Below are positions 23,601 through 35,061 of a stretch of DNA of 64,000 bases, one piece after another; position 1 is the stretch's first letter, and each line of letters opens with the position of its first letter. Origin of the DNA: Rugalucina vietnamica (lineage: Eukaryota > Mollusca > Bivalvia > Lucinida > Lucinidae); assembly GCA_964017185.1 (NCBI GenBank), contig OZ024870.1:65016812-65080811 (forward strand). The letters run 5' to 3'. The notes under the pieces are model-generated. The model was not told the DNA's origin. It did no database searches and saw only the letters and a program-made list of their open reading frames with translations. Made by a program: the position numbers and the translations under genes.

Positions 23601-24684
23601 ACTTTCAAGGTTAATAGGCAAAGTTTCCAAATTTGGAGTTCCAAAGCTCATTAAGATTGACGTCAAAGATTAATTTTAAAGTTAAAAACGTTAAACACAT
23701 TGACATTAGCCTGTCGTGTGACGCATTTCCCCACAATTTATGCGTAATAAATCGTAATAATATAAGCCGGTCAGTATTTTAAAAGTTTATATTCTGAGTA
23801 CTGCCAAATTCTAAAATTCATGTTTTGCACTTACAGTGTATGCAACACTCAGTTGCAACATATGTTGCTATATTAATAACGATATACAAATTTCTGATAA
23901 AAACTGGTGATTTTCTTTTTCAGTTTCTTTTCACATAATTACAAAATACTGAGTCCGGGTACATGTACATTACTATATATAAAGGTACACTCACCCAAGA
24001 AACCAAATTTAGATACATTAACAATTAACATTGGCAGACAGGATACTGTTTAAAAGTGTTGAAGTCTTAACAGATTACCGTACATGTATGCTACTCTTGT
24101 CCAAAGGGGTTATTTGCATCCAAAAAAGGATGCAGCGGTTCTAACTAGTTCCCACAATCTATATTCTGGATAAAAAAAAATATGAAACTATATGAGCCGC
24201 CTCGTGGGAAAACCAACAACGTGGTTTCCGAACAGGTTCGACACAAACCAGGCTGTACAAGCACAGAAAAGAGCAAGAAGCTTGAAATTTCGGATTTAAG
24301 TAGAAGAGGAATTGTACTATCCGAGTAGCGAAAACAAAGGCGCTGATCAGCTTCGCAGTCTCTGCGAAGCTGATCTGCGCCTTTGTTTTCGCCTATGCAG
24401 ATTGGTGGTTTTCCCATGAGGCGGCTCATATATACCAATACTCCCTATAGTGGAAGGTAGGGCCGTATACATTGCATGGATACGTTGCATGATGTCTTAC
24501 CCTGCGGCTTCTTGGGTTCGAAGTCCAGCGTCTTGCACTTGCTCCTAATTCCCTCCCCTGTGCCGTCAATCCAGATGTATTCCGCCATTACTTTGTCATC
24601 TGGTTGCTCCATCTCCATGAACGTCCTCAGAACGTTCTTGTCCGTAGCAGCTGAGTAGCCCCGCATGGCGGCTGACGTCGACAT
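20255..24684 (-). CDS. glul: Glutamine synthetase GS1, complete, 6 coding exons, 369 aa
   Basis: Class II (eukaryotic) glutamine synthetase: ATP-dependent ligation of ammonia to glutamate, normally a decamer. Coding exons in transcript order are 24684-24501, 22792-22631, 22257-22111, 21691-21564, 21134-20935 and 20543-20255, a total of 1110 nt including TAA. Every intron is GT-AG and all phases agree. Active-site marks: WNYDGSST (Asp latch region), FGIEQEYT with metal ligands E140 and E142, [14 protein letters not shown] with E202 and E209, GDWNGAGAH with N254 and H259, [10 protein letters not shown] with R325 and R330, and [13 protein letters not shown] with E344. No catalytic residue appears lost. 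The length matches animal GS (about 370). The start ATG at 24684 gives [11 protein letters not shown] second ATG six codons later is possible but less likely. No mitochondrial targeting peptide is evident. Confidence 0.96.
20547..20618. repeat. (AAAT)n / (TTTA)n microsatellite against a splice acceptor
   Basis: About 17 tetranucleotide units with two interruptions. On the minus strand it reads TTTATTTATTTCAG directly into GS1 exon 6, so it supplies the whole pyrimidine tract. Confidence 0.95.
20935..21134 (-). CDS. glul: GS1 coding exon 5
   Basis: 200 nt, acceptor ctttacag, donor gtaagt. It encodes [20 protein letters not shown] and [13 protein letters not shown], the glutamate and ammonium pocket. 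Confidence 0.94.
21564..21691 (-). CDS. glul: GS1 coding exon 4
   Basis: 128 nt, acceptor attgcag, donor gttcgt. It encodes [16 protein letters not shown] and NAEVMPGQ, giving the third metal ligand. Confidence 0.94.
22111..22257 (-). CDS. glul: GS1 coding exon 3, metal-binding EQE
   Basis: 147 nt, acceptor tttaacag, donor gtgggt. It encodes [13 protein letters not shown] with the paired metal-ligand glutamates and the YPFGWP motif. Confidence 0.94.
22631..22792 (-). CDS. glul: GS1 coding exon 2
   Basis: 162 nt, acceptor aatcgcag, donor gtacgt. It encodes [20 protein letters not shown] (adenylate and Asp-latch region) and a [10 protein letters not shown] strand. Confidence 0.94.
23001..23240 (+). 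repeat. tRNA-derived SINE-I, full copy
   Basis: The head is a class II (Ser/Leu-type) tRNA relic with box A TGGCCGAGCGG and box B GGGTTCGAGCCCC and a long variable arm. A conserved body follows, then GACGTGAAACTGAATTTAAA. TSD TGCAGTGG at 22993-23000 and 23241-23248. It sits in GS1 intron 1. Confidence 0.9.
23300..23445 (+). mobile_element. MITE-A, 3'-truncated relic in GS1 intron 1
   Basis: Starts GAGCCGCGACGCGAGAAAACC and is lost after the CAAAGGCGCTGA block. Confidence 0.75.
24194..24427 (+). mobile_element. MITE-A copy in GS1 intron 1
   Basis: Complete element with ATAT duplicated at 24190-24193 and 24428-24431. It lies 74 bp from the end of GS1 exon 1. Confidence 0.92.
24501..24684 (-). 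CDS. glul: GS1 coding exon 1 (start codon)
   Basis: 61 codons plus one base, donor gtaaga. It encodes the N-terminal beta-grasp segment ([19 protein letters not shown]). Upstream of the ATG, ctttcag at 24711-24717 looks like the acceptor of a 5'UTR intron. Confidence 0.93.
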
Positions 24685-24710
24685 GACGTTAATGTTACTT
24701 CAGTCCAAAT
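24685..24710 (-). other. 5'UTR stub of GS1 coding exon 1
   Basis: 26 nt lie between a tgactttcag acceptor and the ATG. Animal GS genes usually carry a separate non-coding first exon, and this arrangement fits that. I could not identify the upstream UTR exon or a promoter. Confidence 0.5.
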
Positions 24711-25051
24711 CTGAAAGTCATAAAGAGCTCTAAGTGAAGTTTTTTTTACACGGGTCGGTACCTTTGACAATCCACGTTTATAATAGTTACTAATAGAACC
24801 AAACTGCTTTTAAAAATGAAGCGTTTCTTCACTCTCAGACTGTATTTATACACAAAATAATGTTTACCGAAGAATTGCTGTTTATTGTTGATTTCGATTG
24901 AGATTATGACATCAAAGGGGTTACGCATTCGATGAACAAAATAATAAAACAACAAAACAGATCAGTGCATCAATGTCAATATGTAGTAGAATACTATGTA
25001 TAATATAGTGCCCGGGCCTCCTACGGAGCGAGACCTACCGTAATCTGATAT

Positions 25052-25286
25052 GAGCCTATGCGTGAGAAAACCAACAATTTGGGTTCCCACTAGGTCCAAC
25101 ACCAACCGGGCTGTACAGTCACAGAGATGGTTAGAGGCTTGAAATTTTGGATTCAGAAAGTATCTAGGAATTGTACTATCCGTGTAGCGAAAACAAAGGC
25201 GCTGATCAGCTTCGCAATTACTGCGAAGCTGATCTGCGCCTTTGTTTTCGCCTATGCAGATTGTTGGTTTTCCCATGCGGCGGCTC
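25052..25286 (+). mobile_element. MITE-A copy upstream of GS1
   Basis: Complete, mildly diverged copy with a near-perfect central hairpin. Flanking 4-mers ATAT/AAAT are not identical. It lies about 370 bp 5' of the GS1 start. Confidence 0.88.
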
Positions 25287-25617
25287 AAATCATATTAACC
25301 GTGTCACAAAGACCGCATTGCTCAAGGCTGTAATAACTTTGATGAGTTTTAAAAATCAACTATGACGCCTAGTACCCTACGATCGAACTATGACGCCTAC
25401 GATCGAAGAGACCGTTCCGCGTCTACACTGAAGATTGCAATTCGGCACCAGAAACGGACCCGCACAGTTTCTCTGAGCTTGGCCAATAGGGTCAGACAGA
25501 TGTCACCTTTTTGTTATTGTGCAGCTTAAAGCTGTTTTTACGTCTATTTTCAATTAAATAACGAGTTCCTTCAGACAGGTTATATATTCGTAAACATGAC
25601 CATATATTTTGACCTCC

Positions 25618-25866
25618 GCATCAGGTAAACATGTCCGTGTAATGTATACCCCCTTGAACCCCACTTATATATAGCATATCTGGGGTATGCAGGGGTATAC
25701 CTATTTTTTCTTATTTTTGCTCCAAAACATAGATTGTGGGTACTCGTTAGAACCAATCTATGTTTTGAGCAAAAATAAGAAAAATATCATAAATTTTCTA
25801 TTGAAAATTTTCCTTTTACACTACTTAAAAATCTCTGTATATTGCATGGGCAAGTTTTCGTAATGG
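25618..25866 (+). mobile_element. MITE-B copy 1
   Basis: Ends AAACATGTCCGTG and GCATGGGCAAGTTTT (imperfect TIRs) around a palindrome built on CAAAACATAGATTGTGGGTA. Related copies at 28462 and 31113; fragments at 24125 and 16350-16480. Confidence 0.75.
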
Positions 25867-26109
25867 TCTTCTACGATTCAGTGGGGTTTGCATTAAAAAA
25901 AACTATCATTGACGATGTCGTATTCAATGCGGTTAATTCTCATTCTATACAAAGATTCTAATTGCATGCAAAAAGATTCACATTCAATGCGAAATATTAC
26001 CATTCAATGCAAAAAGACTAGTCAATGAATCTGGAGTTGCGCTTTTTGTGCAATGTTAACTTGTGGGTTGATTTCGAGATGACCAGCTACATTTTGTACA
26101 TTGCCATGT

Positions 26110-26334
26110 CAGCCGCGTCATGAGAAAACCGGATTTTGCCTATACGAAAACAAAGCCGCAGATCAGCTGTGCAGTAACTGCACAGCTGATCAGCGCCTTT
26201 GTTTTCGCTACTCGGACTAGTACTATTCTATATCCGAAATTTCAAGCTTCTAGCCATCTTCTGTTTCTGTACAGGCCGATTTGTGTCAGAGCTGGTCGGA
26301 AATCCCGAAGACCGGTCTTCTCGCGTCGCGGCTC
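26110..26334 (+). mobile_element. MITE-A copy (GCCGCGTCATGAGAAAACC variant)
   Basis: 225 bp with ATGT duplicated at 26106-26109 and 26335-26338. The central hairpin is CAGATCAGCTGTGCAGTAAC and its inverse. Confidence 0.88.
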
Positions 26335-26439
26335 ATGTGTTCCTAGACAAGCAACCAAAACGTTGTTTAGCCCAGGATACTATTTTTTCTGCTTGTGTAA
26401 AACTGTTGAATTTAAGCGCGTTACTGAGCCTTCAGTAAT

Positions 26440-27135
26440 AATATATTACGATTTTCTCTACGATTCACCACGATTCACCCCGATTTCTCATGTCAGACTA
26501 GAAAAATCGGGATGGATCGGGATGAATCGTGGCGAAAAGTGGAAATATTCAGTGTCACAACGATTCCAGTAAGAATGTCCACGATATTAGTACGGTGTCT
26601 ACAAGTCAATGACGATTCATGACGGCAACGCTACGGTCAATGAGGATTAATCACGGTGGCTTAACGATTGCTCACGGTGCTTGTAAGGTTCGATACAGTA
26701 CTAGTACGATTCACGGCGGTAGCCAATCGTGGAGCTCCGTAGCGAAACCGTGAATGATTCGTAGACAAACCGTACACAATTCGTGGTGAATCGTGAGAGT
26801 TCGTGGTGTTAAAGATTCCACGGTTTCGCTACGGAGCTCCACGATTGGCTACGATCTCTCACGAACAGCCGCGAATATAGCTACGGTGTCAGTACGAATA
26901 AACACGATTCCGCTACGGTTTCGATACGAGTTAGGCCACGCCCAATAACCACCACGATACGCCACGAATGTTTTAAACAGTTTAAAACTTCCGTAGCGCT
27001 ACCGTGGAGTTTCCCGAATCATCACGATTCATCAAGATTCACCACGATTCACCACGGTTCTACTAAGAATCACCACGGTACACGACGATTTTACAAATCG
27101 TGGCGAATCGTAGCGGCACTGTAGCCAAAAGTCGT
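26440..27135. repeat. CACGATTC-motif cluster with nested inverted repeats
   Basis: Dozens of CACGATTCA/TGAATCGTG variants lie in both orientations. A perfect 34-bp inverted pair sits at 26719-26752 and 26819-26852 (GTAGCCAATCGTGGAGCTCC...). It looks like one palindromic element of about 700 bp; no coding content. Confidence 0.7.
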
Positions 27136-27349
27136 GAATGTGTAAACAGGCCTTAATAAACAGGCCTTTAAGCCCTTGGGCATATAGGTACATACATTGT
27201 ATATCTCGGAAAATCAAAATATGCATGAAGTGAACAAGTTGATGTGCCAAATGAGTGCGCCGAACGCGTTCAATGCGTACAGTATTCCGAGACACACCAA
27301 ACTTCTCGAAAAAAAATTAAGCATGCTTATAATTTTTTGGACCCCAAAC

Positions 27350-27531
27350 GAGCCGGGAACGCGCGCCGAGGCCAACATTTTGTGTTTCCGACCAGGTCCG
27401 ACACAAATCGGCCTGTGCACTTCACAGATGCAGGCGACTGGCTGAAAATTTTGCATTCTAGTAGAAGAGCGAAAACAAAGGCGCTGATCAGCTTTTGGTT
27501 AACGCCTTGATATTCTTTTATGCAGCGGTTC
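27350..27531 (+). mobile_element. MITE-A relic
   Basis: Contains TTTCCGACCAGGTCCGACAC and GCGAAAACAAAGGCGCTGATC in the family order, with large internal loss. Confidence 0.6.
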
Positions 27532-28461
27532 ATGTAATGTAGCAACACTTGAGTCTGGTTGAAACTTTCAACGCACAAGAAATACCTTTCATTATATGTG
27601 GAATAGTTATCTAACTACAAAGTGCAAAAATGCAATTCAAAGTTATTTGTACTCATGACCAATAAGCTGTACATATATTCCTGTTCAATATGCAGTGGCA
27701 TCGAAAAAAAAAAACGCATCATTAAATTAAATTCATACTTACATAAACGCAGAACAATTCAAAACAAACACCGGTCTTTCCAACACAAACTGCAGAATCA
27801 CAATGATCACGGGCTGACCATACGGTTTCGTAACTGAGCCTCGTCTAGAGAAAGCCTGTCCTCTGGTATCCGTGAATATGATTCAAGGAATTTGATCTAA
27901 GGACTTGATAAGTTTTGAATTTTGAAATCTGAAAGTCTCAACAATTCTTGGACCATAAGAAATAAACAGATCAGTCCAGAATATAGCGCAGCTAATTTTC
28001 TTTTCTTTTAATTTCATAAAAACAAAAACAGGTTCACTTATGCTGTGGCTCATATGGAGCCATCGCATGACAAAGTCTGCATTGTGTGAGCACCCGTAAG
28101 ACAATAAGATCGATTTTTTTGTAGAAGAATATAGCTAAGATCTAAATATTGACACTAATCTTATGTGACCAACAAACGCTAGATATAATTTTGACCATGC
28201 TTGGCGACTGCACAACTTTTGTCATTCTTTTAGTGAGCACGTCATTTTAACGTTTTGTAATGTTCTGGCTGAACCATATTCTCACAAATTACCCAATTCA
28301 AATCCAAGGCTGTGACAATAGTCAATGAACCATGCGACTATACTGCTCAAAATATATAAAGAGACACTATATAAATATATCGCAATCTATAATGCCATTT
28401 TGTACACATGTCGTGGCAAAGGTCATTTTGGTTCCGTAATCCGTTAGCTAAACAGTTAAAA
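27532..28461. other. No gene found
   Basis: AT-rich. Minor fragments resemble MITE-A ends around 28045. No splice-consistent coding segment. Confidence 0.5.
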
Positions 28462-28722
28462 ACATGTCCGTCAAATAAATACACCTTAAACCCCATTTTT
28501 GTATAGAACAACTGGGGTATAAAGGGGTATACCTAATTCTATTTTTGTTCCAAAACATAGATTGTGGGTACTCTTTAGAACCGCCTCGCCGAGGCGGTTC
28601 TAGAGGCGGTTCTAACGTATACCCACAATCAATGGTTTGAGCAAACATATTAAAATTATCAAATTTTTCCAATGAAATTTTCATTTTTTAATGCTGAAAA
28701 AAAATCTATATATGCATGGGCA
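28462..28722 (+). mobile_element. MITE-B copy 2
   Basis: Same order of motifs as 25618-25866, with the palindromic core GAACCGCCTCGCCGAGGCGG partly duplicated. Confidence 0.75.
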
Positions 28723-29232
28723 AGGCTGGCCACAGGCGGAGGCAACAATGCGGTAACAATGCGGCTACTGTACATACAGACAAAATGTTTCAAACGTCGG
28801 CGCTATACTGTAGTGTGTCTGGGCCTTTAAGAAATGATAGAAGAGGCCTTCTAATGTGGATCTTTACTTAATGTTTTCGAGAAAAAAAAAAAAAAAAACT
28901 CTGAACGTCCACAGATTCAAAGAAATTCGACTGAAATGCGTAAGCCTTCTGGTTAAAGTTGGTCTAAATGCACTGCATACTGGACGATTTTTTTTGTAAG
29001 CAAAGTGTTCCTTCAAACTTATAGAGTACACAGTAAGGTATATAAAAATGAAAGACAGCATGTACTTACCAACCATGTTTCGTCACACAGGGAATGTAAT
29101 GCACGAATTATACCTTAGGTAAGGGTCTACCAATTGTCAAAAGTTTTACCTGTATAAAGAAAAAATGCAATTTTACTAAGAAGATTGACTCTTATGTACA
29201 TTTTTTGTATGAGCCATTTTCAGGCATCACAG

Positions 29233-29745
29233 ATTATCTTATGCCCAAATACCCAGCCTTGGGAGGACTCAGCAACACGCTTATCAGCAGTGTTCAAGTT
29301 ACTACCCGGTTTGATTTAATTTTCATCCATCTGTCATGCTGGATAAATTTTAGTAAAAGCTGCTACCATAAACATGATCTCCAACTTCCTGACTGCAATT
29401 TTAGAAACTTTTTTTCACTCAGAGATTCTTTTTTTTTAGGGAAACTTGAACTACATGTATGTATCATAGCTGCTGAAAACTTTTTACATCAGATATAGTA
29501 AACAGCTTATATTTTCTCCCAAAATGTTGACTTTTTGCTCGAAATACTTTCAAAGATTGTAGCCAGGAAGTCGGAGATCATATCATCATCGGATATCATG
29601 ACGATAACCATTTCCTAAAATTTACACAGCATGCCGCACTCGGTTGACAACGGAATCAAAGCAGGAAGTAACCTGGACATTGCTGATAAGCGTGTTGCTG
29701 AGTACTATAAAGGTGAGTATTTGGGCATAAAATAATCTGCATTTG
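29233..29745. repeat. Inverted repeat pair, about 85-90-bp arms, around an exon-like segment
   Basis: 29233-29325 and 29655-29745 are inverse copies (CAGCAACACGCTTATCAGCA). They are about 85-90% alike and 330 bp apart. Confidence 0.75.
29631..29716 (+). other. Exon-like segment, unidentified
   Basis: The acceptor tttacacag and donor GGTGAGT bound a frame C|ATG CCG CAC TCG..., encoding MPHSVDNGIKAGSNLD then IADKRVAEYYK. I do not recognise the family. Its inverted copy upstream has lost the frame's end. It may be a gene fragment carried by a repeat. Confidence 0.3.
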
Positions 29746-30072
29746 ATTTTTAAATGGCTCATGAAAGAATGTTTCAAGAACACCCAGTCTTCTTGGAAAT
29801 GCTTGTGTCTCCAGGCAAAACTTATACGCTACTGACTGACCATCTGATTACTGGCTAACCACTCAGTCTGAGCCTGACCATGAAAAGTGGTTTCAAGTCA
29901 AACCATCCATATCCTTATTGGCTTATACTTGAAGCACTTTTTGGATGTCATGACGTCCTTATTTTTGGGAACAAGTTCCATAAAATGGAGGCAACGCCCC
30001 GACATGACCATGGCTGTTGACTGGGACGTTAGGCATCAATTCAAACAAAAAAACAAACAAAAATCATACAAG

Positions 30073-30757
30073 TATTATATTTTGACAATTGGCGTACCCT
30101 TAATTATTTTGCCAGTCAAAGGATATGGTTTATTATCTTATGGAACTGGACAGGCCTAGACTGACCAATCAATATCTATTTTGTTTCTACAGATTTAGTG
30201 GGAATAAGGTGAAAACAGTACAAGTTTAAATCCCATCCCAGAAACCAGGCGGGGTTGGGGGAGACAATCCCAGACATCACATAAACTATAACTATTCGTA
30301 TTATATTTTGACAATTGGCGTACCCTTAATTATTTTGCCAGTCAAATGGATATGGTTTATTATCTTATGGAACTGGACAGGTCTAGACTGACCAATCAAT
30401 ATCTATTTTGTTACTACATATTTAGTGGGAATAAGGTGAAAACAGTACAAGTTTAAATCCCATCCCAGAAACCAGGCGGGGTTGGGGGAGACAATCCCAG
30501 ACATCACATAAACTATAACTATTCGTATTATATTTTGACAATTGGCGTACCCTTAATTATTTTGCCAGTCAAATGGATATGGTTTATTATCTTATGGAAC
30601 TGGACAGGCCTAGACTGACCAATCAATATCTATTTTGTTACTACAGACTTAGTGGGAATAAGGTGAAAACAGTACAAGTTTAAATCCCATCCCAGAAACC
30701 AGGCGGGGTTGGGGGAGACAATCCCAGACATCACATAAACTATAACTATTCGTATGA
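30073..30757 (+). repeat. Three tandem units of a 227-bp satellite
   Basis: Units start at 30073, 30299 and 30526 (TATTATATTTTGACAATTGG) and end ATAACTATTCG. Only a handful of substitutions separate them, so the expansion is recent. A SINE-tail-like segment (29885-30060) precedes the array. Confidence 0.93.
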
Positions 30758-31112
30758 ATAGTATTGGCTAGGCAAATTGTCCTTACATCATCTTTAGGCA
30801 CCGCCTTGTCCGAAACTTACACTTTCCTGAATTTACACCCCAAGAAAAATATATGTCCCCCATTAGTCAGATGACGTTCCAACTAGCTTCAACGTGTATA
30901 CATGTATTACGGAAACTTGACCATGCAATACAGAGATTTCTTTTTTCAGCTGTAAAAATGAAAAGTTTAATCGTGGGCTTAAATTCAGGTTCATAGTTAT
31001 TTCAGTTTGCAAATCATGATTCATGAGAAAAACACTAGTATTTTTGACATTATGCAAATTTTCCGTGGGATTTGACAAGGACCAAACTAAAACGACTCAT
31101 TAAATCTACCAT

Positions 31113-31388
31113 TACAAAAACTTGCCCATGCAATATACAGGGATTTTTTTTCAGTGGTAAAAATTGAAAATTTCATGAGAAAAATTTTGATATTTTTCTT
31201 ATTTTTGCTCAAAACATAGATTGTGGGTACACGTTAGAACCGCCTCGCCGAGGCGGTTCTAACGAGTACCCACAATCTATGTTTTGGAGCAAAAATAAGA
31301 AAAATAGGTATACCCCTGCATACCCCAGTTTTACTGTATATAAGTGGGGTTTGAGGGGGTATTCATTGCACGGACATGTTTTCCTGAT
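31113..31388 (-). mobile_element. MITE-B copy 3 (inverse orientation)
   Basis: AAAACTTGCCCATGCA ... TGCACGGACATGTTTT, with a perfect central palindrome GTTAGAACCGCCTCGCCGAGGCGGTTCTAAC-type core. Confidence 0.8.
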
Positions 31389-32132
31389 GCATCTAGAAAT
31401 TGTTAAAATTCTGACAAAGTCCTTCATTGGATCTCTACGCTCCACTTGACCACTTTCATAATGAATTTGACCATGAACTACATATTATTTTATGACGTAT
31501 ATTCTCTTTGTAAGCTGGATTTAACAGCCTAAGAAACATAAACATATTATGTTTGTGGATTCAGTTTGGCCTTGGTCCGGTCAACAGGGTGCAGAAAGGA
31601 CAAGGTTATGTGACGTTATTGCACACAATCTAATATTAAGTACATGTCAATAGTATACATACTATAAGACTTAAGTTTAGCAAATTTTTTTTATCCATCA
31701 TTATTTTCAAAATCAAAAATTTGAAAACTGTCGATACGCTTTTAAAATGTAAAGTGATGATCAAATTCATGTATCGAGACGAGTTTGTGTGTTTTTCTTA
31801 CGTCCACCAGTTGATACGTTAAGTTTAAAAAATCGTGCAAATCACGCGCCCAGCATTCCACATACTTTTTGCCTTGTTTGGTTGGTTAAAGTGTCATAAA
31901 AAATAAAACGGAATAACATTTGAAAAATTCCATCAGGGGACTCCGATATGGCCTGACGTTAAAGAAAGAGGAATTTGTATCGAAACAGCTGACTGGAAAC
32001 AACCTGCGTGGTGCGAACATCGTGAATATCGTCGATAGGTTTCCGGTTCTGTAAACGTTAAACGTAAACGTGCAAGCCTAGACATGGACACATAAAACCA
32101 TCTAGACCTACTAAGCGAAAGTTTTCTCGTAC
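31389..32132. other. No gene; unique flank of the large repeat
   Basis: AT-rich sequence without coding signal. It ends at the boundary of repeat arm L. Confidence 0.5.
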
Positions 32133-32230
32133 AACAAGAAAAAGCAGCAAAGCTGCGGGAGTTTAAATACTCTGATTCATCCAGAGTTTAGGCAAAAACC
32201 AACAACGGGTATCAGAAACACCAGTCCTAA

Positions 32231-32706
32231 TGCACCAGTCATTTGTATCCCCGGCTCCCCTAGGGCCGGGGATAGCGGGGCCACAGCGGGGCTAAAGTGC
32301 TGGGTTTTAACCTCTAATGAGTCTCGGCCGTGCCAAGGATAAGCCAGGGTTTTTTAAATTTCCCGCCAATACAGAGTCGTGAACATTAATTCAAATTAGA
32401 TAATACTGTAGTTGTATTTCAACATTTCATTACTTCTATGGTCCTTATTTAATGTAAATTGAATGACCCTGTACATTTACATGCAGAAATTCAAACTCCT
32501 CTCTCATATTCTTTTTCAATAGAACAACTACCAACTGTTGTTCCACATTTTTGGCAGCCTTTGGGGAGCGGGGGCTTTTAGCAGGGATTTTACCACAAAT
32601 CTGACCCCTCAATGCCGGGCTTTAAGCCGGGCTTCAAAAACTGAAAAACTAAATGCCTTGCTATTCCCTGGCCCCAGTGGGGCAGTGGATACAAATGACT
32701 TGTGTA
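32231..32706. mobile_element. MITE-H in arm L
   Basis: 476 bp; TIR TGCACCAGTCATTTGTATCC with inverse GGATACAAATGACTTGTGTA. TAA duplicated at 32228-32230 and 32707-32709. Confidence 0.88.
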
Positions 32707-32877
32707 TAAGAACAATTTCAGTGTTTAAAGCATGAGCAATCAGATTTGGTATGCTCATCACTGATATGAAGGTGTAAGTACACATGGAGTTGGCTATATG
32801 CCGGATTGTCCTCAAGGACGCCCGATCATTGCTATACTTAAAGTTCACCCTGTGAGCCTAACGGCTCAGGTGAGCTA

Positions 32878-33075
32878 TTATGGGTGCAGAAAGTCCTAGT
32901 CAACAATGTTTCAATCATGTCAGGGCGAAGCCCCGTCTCCCTGGATATTTACCAGTACTCTTGGGATTTAATGTGTTGCTCAATGACATAAACATGGCAC
33001 ATCAAGTGTGGATCTAACCTAGGACCTCTTGATTCAGAGCCCGATGCTCTACCACTAGGCCACCATGTTTCCCTT
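32878..33075 (-). repeat. tRNA-related SINE-II in arm L
   Basis: On the minus strand TGGCCTAGTGGTAGAGCATC and GGTCCTAGGTTAGATCC stand at box A and box B positions, followed by TTGAGCAACACATTAAATCC. Counterparts at 46190 (R1) and 53795 (R2). Confidence 0.7.
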
Positions 33076-33363
33076 TTAAAGTGATCTTATTTTTTTATTA
33101 TGTAGACAGAACATAGCTTTTTAGTGTGTTTATTTTATAACCTGATCTTCATGAAAGAAATGTGCTGTCTGTGGGAATGATTGTCAGGCCCATTTCATTA
33201 TGAATCGGACATTATCATCCAAGCTATAGCACCCCCTCAAGATATAAACAGAACAATTATTCTTATTCTTGAAGCCTTTTGTTGGTTTAGTTTTGTATGG
33301 TAGAATATCATTATTTTCTGTCAGGTGGTGTTAGGACCAGCCATTTCTGAGTATATAACAAAT

Positions 33364-33594
33364 GAGCCGCATCGTGAGAAAACCAGATTTTTGCCTATAT
33401 GAAAACAAAGGCGCAGATCAGCTTCACAGTAACTGAGAAGCTGATCAGAGCCTTTGTTTTTGCTACACAGATAGTACAATTTCTCTTCTTCCTAAATCCG
33501 AAATTTCAAGCTTCTAGCCTGCTTCTGTGACTGTACAGGTTTGCGCCATACCTTGTCGGAAACTCCAAAGACTGGTTTTCTCATGCCGCGGCTC
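33364..33594 (+). mobile_element. MITE-A in arm L
   Basis: Complete, with AAAT duplicated at 33360-33363 and 33595-33598. Shared with R2 (53027-53257) and absent from R1. Confidence 0.92.
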
Positions 33595-34949
33595 AAATAT
33601 TTTTAGAGCTCAAGGACACTGCGCTGCAAATGTATGGAACCCAGAACCTCTAGCTCTGGAATTGGCTACTCTACCACCAGGCCATTGCTGTACCGTAAAA
33701 TACCAAATTCCATGCATATCCTTTGTGATTTTTATAAAGCCTATTGGGTGCATCTATTTGATTGTTAACCCCTTTGAAAGAGGTCTGGTGTAAAACATAA
33801 CCATGCACATCAATACTAAATGTGTACATGTAGGGTGTAGCTGTGATGTTTTCACATGAAACAGACAATATTGCACTCTGTTCTTTTATTAATTTCTGTT
33901 TTCACAATCACTGACTGTGTCTAGAGAAGATCTTTGCTTTGTGGTTAACATTATAAAACCATTTTCATTCTTAATTCAACTGAGCATAAAAATATCAGCA
34001 TTAATTTATCAGCAGTACTGTTTATTACATTTATCAGCTAGGACAACTGGCTGGCTTTGGTGATTTACATCCCACAGACTTTGGCTAGTCCAATATTTAT
34101 GAAGCAGAAAAATTTAAACTTGGTTGAGCTGTGCTTGTTATGGTGTCCTTCTTCATTTATACAGTTGATAAATTTTTTCATGATTTATCATCAGAGACCA
34201 ATAATCCGTCTTTAAGCTTTCTGGTTTGTGGAGTGAGTCATGGATGATTACATCCCCTGCCTCTGAGCATGGTTATGCTGAAAGACAATAGAAATCATGC
34301 ATAAGAAAGTGTTTGAGATGAAGGCATATTTTTATATTTATAAATCAATCTTCATCACTTCATGCAGACTACATCAATTTCACAACTTTTTTTTAACATA
34401 ATCTTCATAAGTTGTATTATTTCATATATATGCAGCCTGGTTTAAATTGTTCTTTGTCGCAAACCTCGAAGACAAAGCTCATGTAAGCAGCCACTGTGAT
34501 GATAAAAGTGTGTATTTTGCAGATGCAGAAAACACTGTATCAATACATTTCAACAACACAGTAACTTCATAGAGCTATGATCAGTGGTACATCACATTTC
34601 TACATTTATCAAATTCAAACCCTTGCTACTGAGTTTCAAAGCTTAAAATCATGAAGTTTTGCAGTTTATTCCCAATATAGATAAAAAATGGTACATGTAT
34701 TATAAATACCAAAGAAAGTGTCTGATTTGGAGTGGTTTCTGTCAATGTGCATGTGTGATTCTTGGTTTGGAAAATGTAAGTGTAATGGCTGGTCAACACT
34801 CTAGCAGCCCATCTATTTATCAAATTCTCACAGCCTGAGGGTGACAGTATGTTTTTCAAAGGTGTTATTTTACAAACTTAACAAAATGATTTAAGTTTCT
34901 TTATTAAACTGCATTTAAACGTATACAAAAGTTACATACATGTACATAC

Positions 34950-35061
34950 CTAAAATACTGCTCAATGAATCACAAAACTGATGAGCTAGCTGTCCTGAGT
35001 ACCCCATCAGCTTTGCATCTTTCAACCATCCTTCCCAACCATTGGCCATAATATTAATTTA
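34950..35061 (-). other. Exon-like segment in arm L (MANGWEGWLKDA...)
   Basis: Acceptor gtctttatttcag and donor gtatgt bound 112 nt. The ATG at 35049 opens 33 codons, MANGWEGWLKDA then KLMGYSGQ..., and stays open to the donor. Counterparts: R1 44358 onward (frame ends early, ...SLFVIQ stop) and R2 51531-51642 (ATG changed to ACG). I do not recognise the family. It may be a captured host exon or chance. Confidence 0.35.

Noticed and set aside
26120-26572. 150-aa open frame
   Set aside because: Runs through a MITE-A copy into the CACGATTC repeat; no domain, no splice context.
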